Source: Datnioides undecimradiatus (Eukaryota; Chordata; Actinopteri; Lobotiformes; Datnioididae). Taken from it: a stretch of DNA of 64,000 nucleotides. Under the pieces are notes generated by a model, which was not told where the DNA came from, ran no database searches, and worked only from the letters and a program-made list of their open reading frames with translations. The stretch covers positions 5,246,419-5,310,418 of the forward strand of contig WARS01000036.1 of the NCBI GenBank assembly GCA_008933995.1. Reading direction: 5' to 3'. Made by a program: the position numbers and the translations under genes. Below are positions 40,601-52,240 of the stretch, one piece after another (positions within the stretch are counted from its first letter, which is position 1; every line of letters begins with the position of its first letter).

Positions 40601-43600
40601 CGTCATCTCGAGCGCTGTCCTCTTAAATGACAGTCACATGCTCTGGCTGTCAGAATCACTGTTAATAGAAACAGTCGATGTCATTACCGACGAATCAAAT
40701 CATCAGCCTGCCGACCTTCAGTTCAGCCCGACAAGAGGAAAGGAATCCTTCGCATTAGTGAGCCAATGATTAGTCGAAGGCTATACCTTGAGAATCAGCT
40801 CTTCTCATGAAACCAGAATGCTGGTAGGCCCACAGAAAATGTCATCCATCTGCGCACACAGCAGCTAAAGCAGTACAGGAAACAACAGGATGAGGATCCA
40901 GATAAAGAGATTACAAAAACACTGAACAGACAACTCTTGAGATGATTTTAAATAGAAAATGTAGTGGCCTCCCAGTTCTCTCTCTCTCTCTCTCTCTCTC
41001 TTTGTGGTTCAGCTCCATCAAGTGTCGTGCCACAGAGGATTTCTCATCTCACGTCTGACTGCCCACAAATCGTCAATAATGCCCATTTTTCTCCGCTTTT
41101 GCTTGCATAACAGAAACCGCAGCTACATGTTGAGGCCATAAATACAAAGGGATAAATACACTTGCAATATTGTGGGAAACCTGATGGTTTCTGATAATCA
41201 GTTAACCAGTGATGTCGTTTTAAGAAGGAAAAATGGCAAAATGTCCAGTTTATAATTATAAAATGTACTTATTTGGTAGTTTCTTTGTCCTTCATGAGAG
41301 TAAACTGCAAGCTTTGTCAATTTGGGCATTAGAATACGCCAATGGGCATTTTCCCAAACCACTGATGTAGTGATGAAACTTTGTTGCAGTCTTAAACTGG
41401 GGTATTTGCAAAGGTTTAAGTTTCTTCAGGTGTTATTCAGTGCGCTTCACTGTTTGTTTACGCTGTAACCCTTCTTATCATCTCACCCAGACCTTAGGTC
41501 ATTGTCCCTGTGCGCAGTAGTGTTGCTATGAAAATTCACGCGTGGCTGTTGGCATGAGACGCGATCGGGTCCAGCCATGTTACACAGCAGCTGTCACTGA
41601 CATTCACAAATGTCTGGCTTTCGATTGCTCTCGCTGTGGTGAAGTCTGAGGGGACTCCTTACACCAGTGCTTAAAACTGCAACCCCATGCAGAACAGGAC
41701 AGCAGCCAAAGGAGTGGCAGAGACCGGGGAACCTTTGCCCAGTCATTATGTCGACACAATGCCCGTGGGGGCAAAGTGTAAATGTTAACACAGTTGTTAC
41801 CCTGCAGAGGCTGGTTTAAGCTTTAGTCAGAGAGGGAGCATGGCAGCCTACTTTTAAGCAAAGAAACATTTTCTGTGCTGCGTTTCTTGTGTTGTAGTTA
41901 ATCACCTCAGTATTGTTGTCATTTTCAGGTAACATGACATTAGGCCTCAGGACAATGTTAAATTGCAGAGCGTGAATGCTTATTCAAAGAGCAAAACTGA
42001 TGGCGTCCCCCCCGCTGCTGTTTCAGTCACACTGGCTCATTTTCTGCTGTGAGCTTCTCTCTCATCACTTTTAGAGGTTCCAGGGTGCACAGAGACATTT
42101 TGTACAGACTGCTCCCTCTCTAACCAGAGGGCCTGGCAGCGGGACGGCGAGCGGCCTCCTCTTGGAAGGAAGGAGGGTAGTATGATGAGTTGGCCCTCGC
42201 TAGAGTCAGATCATCAGCAGCCGTTCCACACCCCGCTCTCTTCCCAGCGGCAGCAAGACAAACCCAGCTGAGACACACGCCGCTTCAGCTGCCTCGCACA
42301 ACACGCTCTTTTATCCGAAGCCTTCATTTGAAATGCTAAGAGAGGCGCAACAGGAGGAAGCGTCTCGCCTCGGATCAAAGAGCTTCTTTGACATGTCCCC
42401 ATTTCTTTTCCTGTGTATGTGTGCGTGTGAGTGCGGGCATATTCATAAAGCAGGTGATCACTATCCTGCACTTCAGATAAATTTGTGTCTTCTGTCTCTC
42501 GTCTCCTCCTCCCTACTCTAATTGCTCTCCTTTCTTGTTCCACCTTGATCCTCTTTCTCCTCCTCTTCCCTCGCCACGCCGCTAAAAGCAGCCATTGTAA
42601 TATTGCAGAAGTGCAGAGATAAAGGCCTGTTTCCTGCTTTCATTTTGTTCCCTGTGCTCTCTCTGTTACATCCATCTCTCTAACCCACCGCCCTCTAGAT
42701 AACGGGAGCCATCCTGCTGGCAGTGGGAGTATGGGGGAAGTTGATGCTGGGCCCGTATATCTCTCTGATAGCCGACAACTCAACCAATGCCCCGTATGTC
42801 CTCATTGGAACCGGGACCGTCATCATTGTTTTTGGCCTGTTTGGATGCTTCGCCACCTGCAGAGGAAGCCCATGGATGCTGAAACTGGTGAGAGGTTCTA
42901 GGATAAAGGGTGGGGCGTTGTGCGGCAGCGAGAGAGAAGAGTGTTGTGGATGCTGATTAATTAGACTCAGGTCACATGATAAAGGGAATAATGGCTGACC
43001 TCTATTCAGCAGAGAGGGAAATCCAATAGATACTGCAGAGCACTTTGTTCAGTTAATGGTGGTCAAGTGAGTGTGTTTGAGTGTGTGTGTGTGTGTGTGT
43101 TTCTGTGTGTGTGTGTGTGTGTCTGTGCAAGCATAGGCAAATCACACACATCAAGGCAGAGGGTTTTTATGCAAACCATGCAAACCTTCCTCTTCCTTCT
43201 TCTCTCTCTGTAGTATGCCATGTTTCTGTCACTCGTCTTCCTCGCTGAGTTAGTGGCCGGGATCTCTGGATTTGTGTTTCGCCATGAGGTCAGCATTTGG
43301 CACCCCATTTAACTTTTTATTAACAAACCTCTGTAAAGCACCTTTATGACATTAACGTGTGATTACCTGCATGCTGCAGATAAAGGGAACCTTCCACAGG
43401 ACCTACACCGACGCTGTTCTGAACTACAATACTGAGAACGAGGCGAGCCGTGCCGTTGATAACCTGCAGCACAAGGTAAGTCCCCGTGAAATCATCAAAC
43501 AGCGAATAAAAGCAGCCAACCAAAAGACAACCTTGAATGTGAATGATCTGCATTTTTTAAAGGAACACCGGCAATTCTTTTTCCTGTGAAAAGACCAAAA

Positions 43601-45332
43601 GCAAGAATTCATTGATGCTAACAAGTGTTGCCTGTGTGACCAAAGCCTGATATAGGTTGTTTGTCTGCGCTCTGGAGAACCATCGTTGTCCAAATCTCAT
43701 CAATTAGCTACACTGTTGTTCTGGGTGACATATTCCTTCATTATGAAACAGCAAAACAAGAGCGCTGCAGTTTATTTTGAGTTATTCTCACAAACACGTC
43801 ATAAATACTCACCAAATATGTGTTGTGCTGGGGCTGAAAATACTCCCCTCTAAATGCACTGTTTAGTTTTACTCCTGTTTGTGTAGTGTTTGCTAAAACA
43901 TCCAATGCCAAGGTGATTTAGGAAATAATTTTGCCTTTTAAAAATTAAAACTATATATTTGTGATTTGTTTTAAAAGACGTATGCCTTTTGTAAGAACCA
44001 ATAGGCTCTGAATGCAATGGACAACACAAAGACGTCAGCACCGGCACCATCTTTATGTGTCACGCCTCTTTCTGTGCGTTTCCAGCTGCGCTGCTGTGGA
44101 GTGTACAACTACACCAGTTGGTTTGGCAGTGTGTATTACCCATCCAATGGCATTCCTGCCAGCTGCTGCTTTAACTCCTCTGACTGCAACCTAGAAGACC
44201 TCCGCAATGCAACTCTGGCCCCGAGCAAGGTCTACCACCAGGTCAGTATGTTAGGTTGCATTCTCCTGCTGTCTGCTGCTGCTGTGTACCTTATATATTT
44301 AATGAATGTTTATAAAGAAGGTGTCTGTATTTACACCTGACGGGTCCTCACTCATCTTTTAAAACTCTCCCTCTCCATGCACTAACTCTGCCTCAGATAC
44401 TTTCCATCTTGCCTCTAATTTGCACATATAACATGTCCCTGTACCCTCGGCGAACTAACCTGCCCCCTCTGTTCCAGGGCTGCTATGAGCTGGTCACTTC
44501 ATTCATGGAAACCAACATGGCCATTATTGCAGGAGTGACGTTTGGCATTGCTTTCTCACAGGTAGGAGTTGAAAAGAGCTCATGTTTGGTGATGAAAGGC
44601 TGTAAATGTAGTGTTTTAGCATCGATACGTTAGGTTAAACAGCAGGTTTATATATAGAAACATCATTACTGAAGATATGGCTTAAGTCCCCATTTACATT
44701 GAAGCTGCCAGCTTTAGACAGGAAGTCTGCTGGATCGTTTAGGAGAAAAAAAGAGATATTGTTTGTCAGGCCTTTTATTTGTGGAGGACATTTTGACATG
44801 TAGGAAAAGCAGAGTTTTAAATAATAAGATGACTGATGACTAAATCCATTTCACTGGTCCTGGTATTGTGCACTCTGGCTCACTGTCATGTCTTAGTGGG
44901 ACATCTGAACAGAATGGAGCCATTGTTAATGTCACTAGCAACAGCTGTGTTTTTACTACTATGACAAGTCAAAGTGCCTGCTGTGAAAGAGGTCCGTTGC
45001 GTGCGACGATTGCCAGGAAGAGACACTTTAGTGCTTTTTTTGAAATTCAACCTTTCATTTGTCATTTGTGACAAATTGCACAGGCTCTTGTTTTTCTTCT
45101 CCTTCTCCTAAACAAACACGTGTAACTATGCTAGAGGCAGGAAAGAGGTACAACTAGCGCTGTAGGTTTCACATGGAGTGACATGTTAATTTTAAGAAAA
45201 TCTTAATCCAAACATTCTTTAACCCCGAAGTCAACCTGAAACCTTTTCTTTTATGTCTTGCAGCTGATTGGCATGTTGCTGGCCTGCTGTCTGTCCAGGA
45301 TCATCACAGCCAATCAGTATGAGATGGTCTAG
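37700..45332 (+). CDS. tspan7: Tetraspanin-7
   Basis: Seven coding exons: 37700-37765, 42699-42887, 43214-43288, 43380-43475, 44086-44241, 44478-44561 and 45264-45332. They sum to 735 nt, or 244 residues (human 249). TSPAN7 is a four-pass membrane protein that in neurons binds PICK1 and regulates AMPA receptor traffic. Transmembrane segments are about residues 11-35, 53-72, 87-110 and 208-235. The large extracellular loop, about 112-207, carries the CCG motif (RCCGVYNYT), PASCC, DC and GCY, plus NYT, NSS and NAT glycosylation sites. The loop diverges from human, while the small loop and transmembrane parts are nearly the same (NAPYVLIGTG, FGCFATCRGSPWMLKL). The C-terminus NQYEMV is the PDZ ligand. 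The start METKPV aligns with the second methionine of human; no upstream in-frame ATG exists. Intron 1 (37766-42698) is the longest. A 3'UTR intron follows the stop. Confidence 0.96.
40977..41002. repeat. (CT)n microsatellite
   Basis: Pure TC dinucleotide run inside tspan7 intron 1. Confidence 0.95.
43070..43124. repeat. (GT)n microsatellite
   Basis: Interrupted GT run inside tspan7 intron 2. Confidence 0.9.
44660..45005. repeat. Dispersed repeat, first of a related pair
   Basis: In tspan7 intron 6. Shares gacattttgacatgt (44787-44801), gtcatg, gagccat and gaaagaggt in the same order with 51990-52240. The pair is diverged but collinear. Confidence 0.5.
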
Positions 45333-46242
45333 CTGATGTGATGTGGCAGGTAAGAGCCATTTAAGCATGCACACTTATAAGCAACCACACACATTTAGAG
45401 TTAAAGCTGTTATGTAATATGTTTACATAGACTATGAGTAAGATCACGAGTATACGGTAAAAACTGTCACTCGTATTAATGAACACACTCTCTGAATTAT
45501 CTCAAACTCTACATTTTCAGTCAGCCATACGGAGAGTTTTAGTGCCTTTCAGCTCAGTGTTTTGGCCTTAAGTTGTACTTTTTTTTTTTTTTTAAGGATA
45601 ACCCTGCTGAAAAAAGGTGACTGAGTCCTTCCGTATTGCCAGTAAAAGCATTTGAGGGTCAAAGTAGAATATGCATGATATAAAGTACAAATCACATGTT
45701 GTTCCCACAGACTGAACACAGCGGTAATGCTCATGGCTATTTAGCTGTTCACACGCCGGCGTCATAGCATCATGCTGTGAAAAGGGTAGAAAATTAGCGT
45801 GGCTAAGTATTGTGTTTACATCGCTGTCAATCGGAGCTGGAGCCAAGAAACACCCGTAACTGCTGCATAGTCATTTGACATGGGTATGAAAGCCGATCGC
45901 ACCCGTTTACGTTAAAAAAGCCAAATGTTAGCAGGTGCCAGATATTTCCTTCAGTAGATGGAGGAGACCAAAACATAGCTAAAAGTAGTGAGTCAGTCAG
46001 TATAAGACTTGGTTTCCTCAGATAGCCAGAAAAACAGCTCCACATAAATACACACATTGATTCGTGTTTGCTGAATGTGCAGCACCATTTCCATCCTAAC
46101 AACATTCCAAGATGATAATATGTGTATATTTTCCTCGTATGTGTGTTTTCAGCTTGTAGCCAAACAATCAATGATTGCAGGTTCCTCTTGCGCACAATTA
46201 ACACTCCCTTTGTCTCTTTTCTCTGTGTTTTTGTCTTTGTAG
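45333..46242 (+). other. tspan7: tspan7 3'UTR start and 3'UTR intron
   Basis: After the TAG at 45330-45332, exon 7 continues to 45349 and ends at a strong donor (cag/gtaaga). An acceptor (ttgtctttgtag) ends at 46242. The stop lies only 17 nt before this junction, so nonsense-mediated decay is not expected. Confidence 0.65.
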
Positions 46243-48785
46243 GGAGATGAAGAGAAGCAGAGACAAAAAGCCTTGACACACGACAAGAGTAAATTCCCAA
46301 AACACTATCACATGTCTGTATTGGAATTTACCTCCCTCCGTCTCTCTGCCTGTGATCTTAATGTAATATCTTAATGTATCTTACTGTAAAGCACCATTCC
46401 TTGACTCACTGCTGTTGCATCAAAACGTTCTATACCACACATCACACTGCTGCTTGATGTAGAAGTTGCTCATTAGCACATATCTCGGGTCAGTGCGGCC
46501 TACAACTAGTAGGTAAACCAGAGTTGTCGTTGTTGACAGCGGCGTTGGTCTCAGATAGGCGATTGGGTGCAACTTGGCTTCTCAGTTGGTTGCAGCATGC
46601 TTCACCGACCGTCATCAGAGGACCACTGCACATCTTTGTACAGAATGACATTACTCAAGCTTGAAAGTAATACTTTAATAGATAGGTTTAGTTTTGCATT
46701 TGACTTTGCTATTGCTCACCATTGTATATTCCTATGGTTGTGGCATTTTGTGAACTGACTATAAGCACTGAGGGTGATATTTTGAGTTTATATGAGAAAC
46801 GAGGAAACAGACGGGAGAGAAAAGGGAGAATCGTCAGAGAGTATTTTTACCTGTTGACAAGGCACATTTTTTTTTTTTTTGACCTGATAATTTAACTGAA
46901 TAGCAGATTGTGAGATACGTTACATGTTAAAATCATTACTCATTGTCAGTTCAAGCTTAAGTCAGGGATAAATTCAGAACAACACTGGTTTAATGAAAAA
47001 ACTTCCCCAGTTACTTAAAATACTTTAAAATACTTAACCCCAAAGTATTTTAAGTAAGTATAATACTAAAAAGAAACCCTCCATGTATAGCTACTTTACC
47101 ATCTCTACAAACACTTAAAATTACACTTAATGTGCTTAAACTGGTTTTTGGGTAGGAGAGGGGAATATATTCACAAGGCAAAACATACAAATGTGCTGAG
47201 TTGTGGAATGAATCTCTAACGATTGCGACTGAAGGCCGGGTCACACCAGAAAATGCTCGCAAACAGTTGATTAGCGTGTCATCTTGGTCTTTAATGGGAC
47301 AGGAAGCGCATCACCGACTCCTGTCACTAAGCCGTTGCCTTTGTTTAGAGCAGTTTATACTCAGACAGGGGAAGTTATATGAAATTGCCATTACGCTACA
47401 ATATTTCCTCAGTGCTTGTCCCCTGTTCCCCTCAAGGTTGATCCATCATTGGTCAGCACTGGCAAGACATTTTGCTCATGGTCAAGGTCGCAAAGTTGAA
47501 TACTACATTAAAATTCATGCGGTTTTACTTAGTCTACATTAGTGTATCCACTCCTTACAGAGTTTTCTTTAAAATTAATTGATTTTGCCACAAATTTAGC
47601 ATTTTATGCTGGCGTGACCCGGCCAGCTCAGGCTTTAAATTATCTTTACCACACTTGAAGGTTTGCTGAAAAACCTCTCGTCATTTTGGAGAGTGGTGAG
47701 ACTCGGTGAATCATGCAAATGGGGATTACAGCACACACTTTCAGTCAGTCTCTCCTCAAGGGCATTTATAGTGTTGCAACTGGTCAGCAATGGAGGCGAG
47801 TTGTGTTTAAAATGAAGAGAGATTGAGAGAGAGGTTTCAACCCTTGCTAACTGTCACAGCTCCACGCGCCTGGCAAATCTGTGCGGGAATTGTTGAATTG
47901 TCAGTTTTGGAAAGTTACAAAATTTGTTAGAAACAGCACCCCAATGAACGCTGCCTGATGAGCCACCTCATTTGTGGATACTGGCACCTTATAATGAGTC
48001 AGCATTTGTCTTTCTGGTTCATGTCAAAGTGACAAAATTCCAAAATGTCTGAATTCAGCTTGAAACACCCACTGGAACTCTTGTTTTTGCTCACCTCTGT
48101 TGGTTACATTTCTCACCTTGTGGCAGTGATGCAGAGGTGTGCCTGTCATCACTGCTGGGTGTGGATACAAGTGCAACAATACCAGGATTCTGGGTGTTAA
48201 TGGCTTTCCAACCACAAGAGGTCCATGAAACATTGATTTTCAGCCTGTTACGTTCTTATCAAATCGTTAGGGTAATGAATTGTTTTCCTCTGACGAATGA
48301 TAGTGCCAGCTGTGTGTCACAGTGAGAAGTGGACATTAGCGATACGCAGGACTGCAACAACGTTCATCTAGTTTTTACAGTATTCTACGTAGTGCATCCA
48401 CACGCCATCACCATCATCATCTGTAGATATTTATTGGAAATGTAATTTATATGATGTAATGTTTCTCATTCTAATATGCTAATCAATGTCGTGTCGGTTT
48501 TGATTCCGCACTTTGTGCTGTTAACCTGTATTTGTTTGATAGTTTATAGGAAAATCGCACAGAAGAAAATCATTGTGGCCAATGTTTTGTTGAGAGTAAC
48601 GTGCAACACGTAGCTGTTTCAATTTAGCTGTATATTTATTCTGGTTTGGTTGGCATTAGGTTTACAGTTACAAGTGATTTTCTATCTCTCTTTCAGTGTG
48701 TGTGCGTGTGTGAGGGTGTATGCAATTTTATTATTTATTTGACTGCCTCCTTAACCTTGAGTGTGTATTTTCCTTGTATGATGAG

Positions 48786-48841
<56 letters not shown>

Positions 48842-49116
48842 CTAGAATTTGTGGATCCTGTTGTAATTCACTTTTGGTCAGTATTTGGTTGTGGCTTTTC
48901 AAACCCTATTGCTTTTAAAGCTGTACATTTATTTAGTGAATGTATGTTTTCCAACACTCTGAAACTTACTTTTCCTTCCCAGAGCTGATATTGTCCTGTA
49001 AATACTAAATTGTAATACCATCCTGCTTACACATGGGGTCACCAGACACTCAAAAACAACTGCACCCTGCTGTCTACTCTTGACTAAGTCACCATCAGTG
49101 GTCTTATTATCAATAA
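46243..49116 (+). other. tspan7: tspan7 final noncoding exon (possible extent)
   Basis: Starts after the acceptor at 46242. The first convincing AATAAA is at 49111-49116 (atcaataaatatac), which would give a 2.9-kb 3'UTR exon. An earlier ATTAAA near 47508 would give a shorter form. No coding potential seen. Confidence 0.45.
48786..48839. repeat. (GT)n(GA)n microsatellite
   Basis: GT run 48786-48800 followed by a GA run to 48839. It lies in the putative tspan7 3'UTR and has the same two-part structure as 3655-3697. Confidence 0.95.
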
Positions 49117-50430
49117 ATATACAGAATAACACTTGTGTTTTGTTGTTTGTTCATTTTGCTGTCATAGGAACAGCTCTGTGTATTTTGAATATGAGTGAAT
49201 TATGAAACAGGTGCTTTATTGCATGTATTTACCAAAACTGTGCCAGTAGGTCACTTTATGTGTTTCCACAAGACTGAAGCTGAGACCCTGTTAAAGCAGG
49301 AGACTTTATTGTAAATATACCATTCAGGTAATAACATGAACAATTAATTTTAAGGATTTTTTAGCTATTTTATCATTTGGAAAATATTAAAAGTGATCAT
49401 TTGGGCTGTTCCGCACATTAATCAGGATAAATTATATTTTTATTTTCAGGATTAGTGTAGCGGTCAGGTTAAAGGTTAAGGCACGTTGAGAGTAGGGTAG
49501 ATAACGGGTGGGCGGATCATGGTACATGTAGGTGGGTGGGTGTACTGAAGAATGAGCAGAATAAACTCCATATCATTATATCAACAGAAATAATAAAAAA
49601 AATACATTTACTATTTAAAACAATAGTCACCTGGTTGTCCCTGAAATGTTGATATAGGTCATTTACTCTCCATTCCATAAACACCACATCTCCGCAGAGT
49701 GTGTCCTGACAGAAATGATAACAAGACATCTTTCCAAATGCACAATTCCACAGTCAAACCAGTGTTAGATGCTGATAAACCCAGACTATGAGAAACTAAA
49801 TAAGCACCGAGTTTAAACCCTTCACACAATTAAAACATTTTCACAGCCAGCAGAAACGCAACACACAATGGCGGCTGGGTTCTAGTTTTAATTTCCATGC
49901 TTGACCGTCGTTCCAGGATCGACACACCTGCAGTAAATCCGGCAGATTACCCGAGTTCCTGTGAGCAAGAGAAAGTGAGAGAGAGACTGACACCACAACA
50001 CAAGCTACGTGACCGCAACCTGTTAATCAGACACAGGTTCACCAACCGGGCGTGAAGACAAAGGAAACCTCTGTTATCCGGCAGTCTGTTTGAAGACACA
50101 GCAGCGGCAAAGTTAGGTTTTACCAGACTGAAACAGAAACGCCAAGAATTTGACGCACTTTCAGGCCAAAACAGGATCCACGCTGTACTTGGGAAACAAC
50201 GTTGCAGCTGACGCGCAACACGTCAGAGTCAGCAGAACTGGGACTGACTCCTCCTTTTATCAGATGTGTGCGTTATTGTTTTTTCCCATAAAAGACGAGA
50301 AAATAAAACCATATGTTGTAAAACTTACAGATTTTATTTTAAGAAGGAAAGAAGGAGGCAGGTTTACTTTATGACATCACCGAGTACCATCCTGTTCCAC
50401 ATGATGGCGCTTGGGTATCAGCGGAAAACG
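49117..50430. other. Intergenic, downstream of tspan7
   Basis: AT-rich to about 49850, then mixed sequence. No gene recognised on either strand. Confidence 0.45.
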
Positions 50431-50435
50431 GACCT

Positions 50436-50584
50436 AGAAAGAGAGAGAGAGAGAGAGAGAGCGAGAGACGCGTGTGGGAGATAAAACGCCACACATACAC
50501 ACACACACTCACACACATACACACACACATTCACACACATACACACACACATTCACACACACATTCACACACATACACACACCC
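50436..50584. repeat. (GA)n and (CA)n-rich low-complexity block
   Basis: GA run at about 50438-50470 followed by a CA-rich minisatellite of ACACAT, ACACAC and ATTCAC units to 50584, directly beside a CpG-rich block. Confidence 0.9.
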
Positions 50585-50960
50585 TCCGTCTCCCTCCGTG
50601 CGCCTGCTCTGCTGCGCTGCTGCGGGCTGCATCGGAAACCAGGCCGGAAAAGAAAGCGGTGGGAGGACGGATAAGAGAGGCCGTTACTCGGGGAGCTCGC
50701 GCTAAACCGTGCTCGCTCCAATCTCGTTACGCAAATTACCGGCAGAGCGGCGCGGCAGTCGGTCCGCTAATGGAGCGTGCGTGCCGCTGGCTTCCGCGCA
50801 CGGCCTCCCCCTCGCCTCCGCCTCCCGAATACACTTAATGGGTTATAGGCTAGAGGGAGGCATCCACCGGGGAAGCGCTATTACTCACACAGGCACACAC
50901 ACACAAACCCCGGACTCAAGAGCGCACGGACACGTTCAAGTGCAGCCGGTCTGATTCCGC
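50585..50960. promoter_or_regulatory. CpG-rich island without a recognised gene
   Basis: Dense CpGs (gcgctgctgcgggctgcatcgg, ctcggggagctcgcgc, gcagagcggcgcggcagtcgg, gagcgtgcgtgccgctgg) over about 350 bp in an AT-rich surrounding. It looks like a promoter, but no convincing coding frame or splice-linked gene was found. It could be a distal start of mid1ip1, about 6 kb downstream, or a noncoding transcript. Confidence 0.4.
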
Positions 50961-51458
50961 GAAGAAAGGCTGGCTGCAATCACCAGCCGCATTTTTCAGA
51001 TTTTATCTGGCTCTGACCGTGTGGTTTTAAGATAAGAGCCCGGAAAGAGAGGTGTTTTAATGTTATTAGAAATAGAAAAGCAGACATACCCAGACCAGAA
51101 CTAATTGTTTTTACACGGGTTTCAAACTGGACCATCACTATTATTTTAGAAATATTGACATGATTTCATCTTTCTTTAGACACACTCCTTCAAACGGGTT
51201 ATTGAAAATGGAAAACCAGACTCAGATGTTTTTATGTGTTTTACATATTTCATGACCATATAAATTTAAAGGAATATGGGAATTTGACTTACCAAAATGA
51301 AGGGTTTCCTCACCTTTTCTACACTGTTGGTCTACTCATAATACCTGGAAATCCAATTACCTTCAGAAAGGCTCCGTTTTCATATCGTTTTATTAATCTT
51401 ATATGAAGCAATATTGCATTTAGTTCATTTTTAACGTAGAAATGGCAAACTTGTCACC

Positions 51459-51972
51459 TTAAAGGAGTAGACCACTCCTCCGTTTTGGCTTTGCGCTGTA
51501 ACACTGTCAGACCACTGACGGGCAGTTTTGAAAGAAAAAGGATAAAATCGATACCGAAGTAGAGCAGAGAGATCATCTTTTTTTAATTCCACACATTCTT
51601 CTTCCTTGTCAAAACATGCTGCCTACATTACCCACAGTGCAGCTTGACTGCTGACAGTTCAGTCGAAGGTTCAGGTGTGCCGCGCGGTGGCTACTGTAGC
51701 CTCGAGCTCTTAGCCTCAAGCGGAGATGAGCAGCGCTACAGAGGTCTGATAAACACCTCTCCCTCACCCCACACCTTTTTACATTTTCAGCCTTGTCGTC
51801 TTCAGAGCCAGCGGCCGCTGACTCCAGTGACATCACCTGAAGTAATTCATCAGACTCAGCTTCTTCTGGATACACAAAACGCTTTAAACAACCTTTTTCA
51901 AACAGTGTATGTACCCCCCCCCAGACCTATAAACAGACTCTGATATGTGCGATTGGTGCATTTCTCCTTTAA
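51459..51972 (+). mobile_element. 514-bp MITE-like element with TTAAAGGAG inverted ends
   Basis: Begins TTAAAGGAG (51459-51467) and ends CTCCTTTAA (51964-51972), a perfect 9-bp inverted terminal repeat. Shares internal phrases with 8741-9199 in the same orientation. It has no coding capacity, which fits a non-autonomous DNA transposon; the TTAA at the very ends could be a target-site preference. The superfamily is not assigned. Confidence 0.55.
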
Positions 51973-51989
51973 GCAGACCGGGAGAGTGA

Positions 51990-52240
51990 CTTTTTTTCCC
52001 CCCACAAAAGACATTTTGACATGTCACAGTATGAAAATAAGATGATGGTTGAATTTCATTTAGCTGCTTCAGTTACAGGAACCCGGTTTTGTTCATGCTG
52101 TCTCGCTGTCACATTGTCATGACTTCCTGGGGCTCTTGAATAAAACAGAGCCATCGTTCATGATGTCGCCAACACCTGAGCTTTTCCTGCTAAGACAAGA
52201 CACAGTGTCTGCTATGAAAGAGGCATATTGAACAGCTCTG
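51990..52240. repeat. Dispersed repeat, second of a related pair
   Basis: Shares gacattttgacatgt (52010-52024), gtcatgacttcctgggg, gagccatcgttcatgatgtc and gaaagaggc with 44660-45005. It lies directly after the 514-bp element. Confidence 0.5.

Noticed and set aside
50472-50721. Open frames of Thr-His or Val-Cys repeats
   Set aside because: Translation of the CA-rich microsatellite, not a gene.
51609-51875. An open frame inside the 514-bp element
   Set aside because: The element is noncoding in its related copy, and the frame shows no transposase or other motif.
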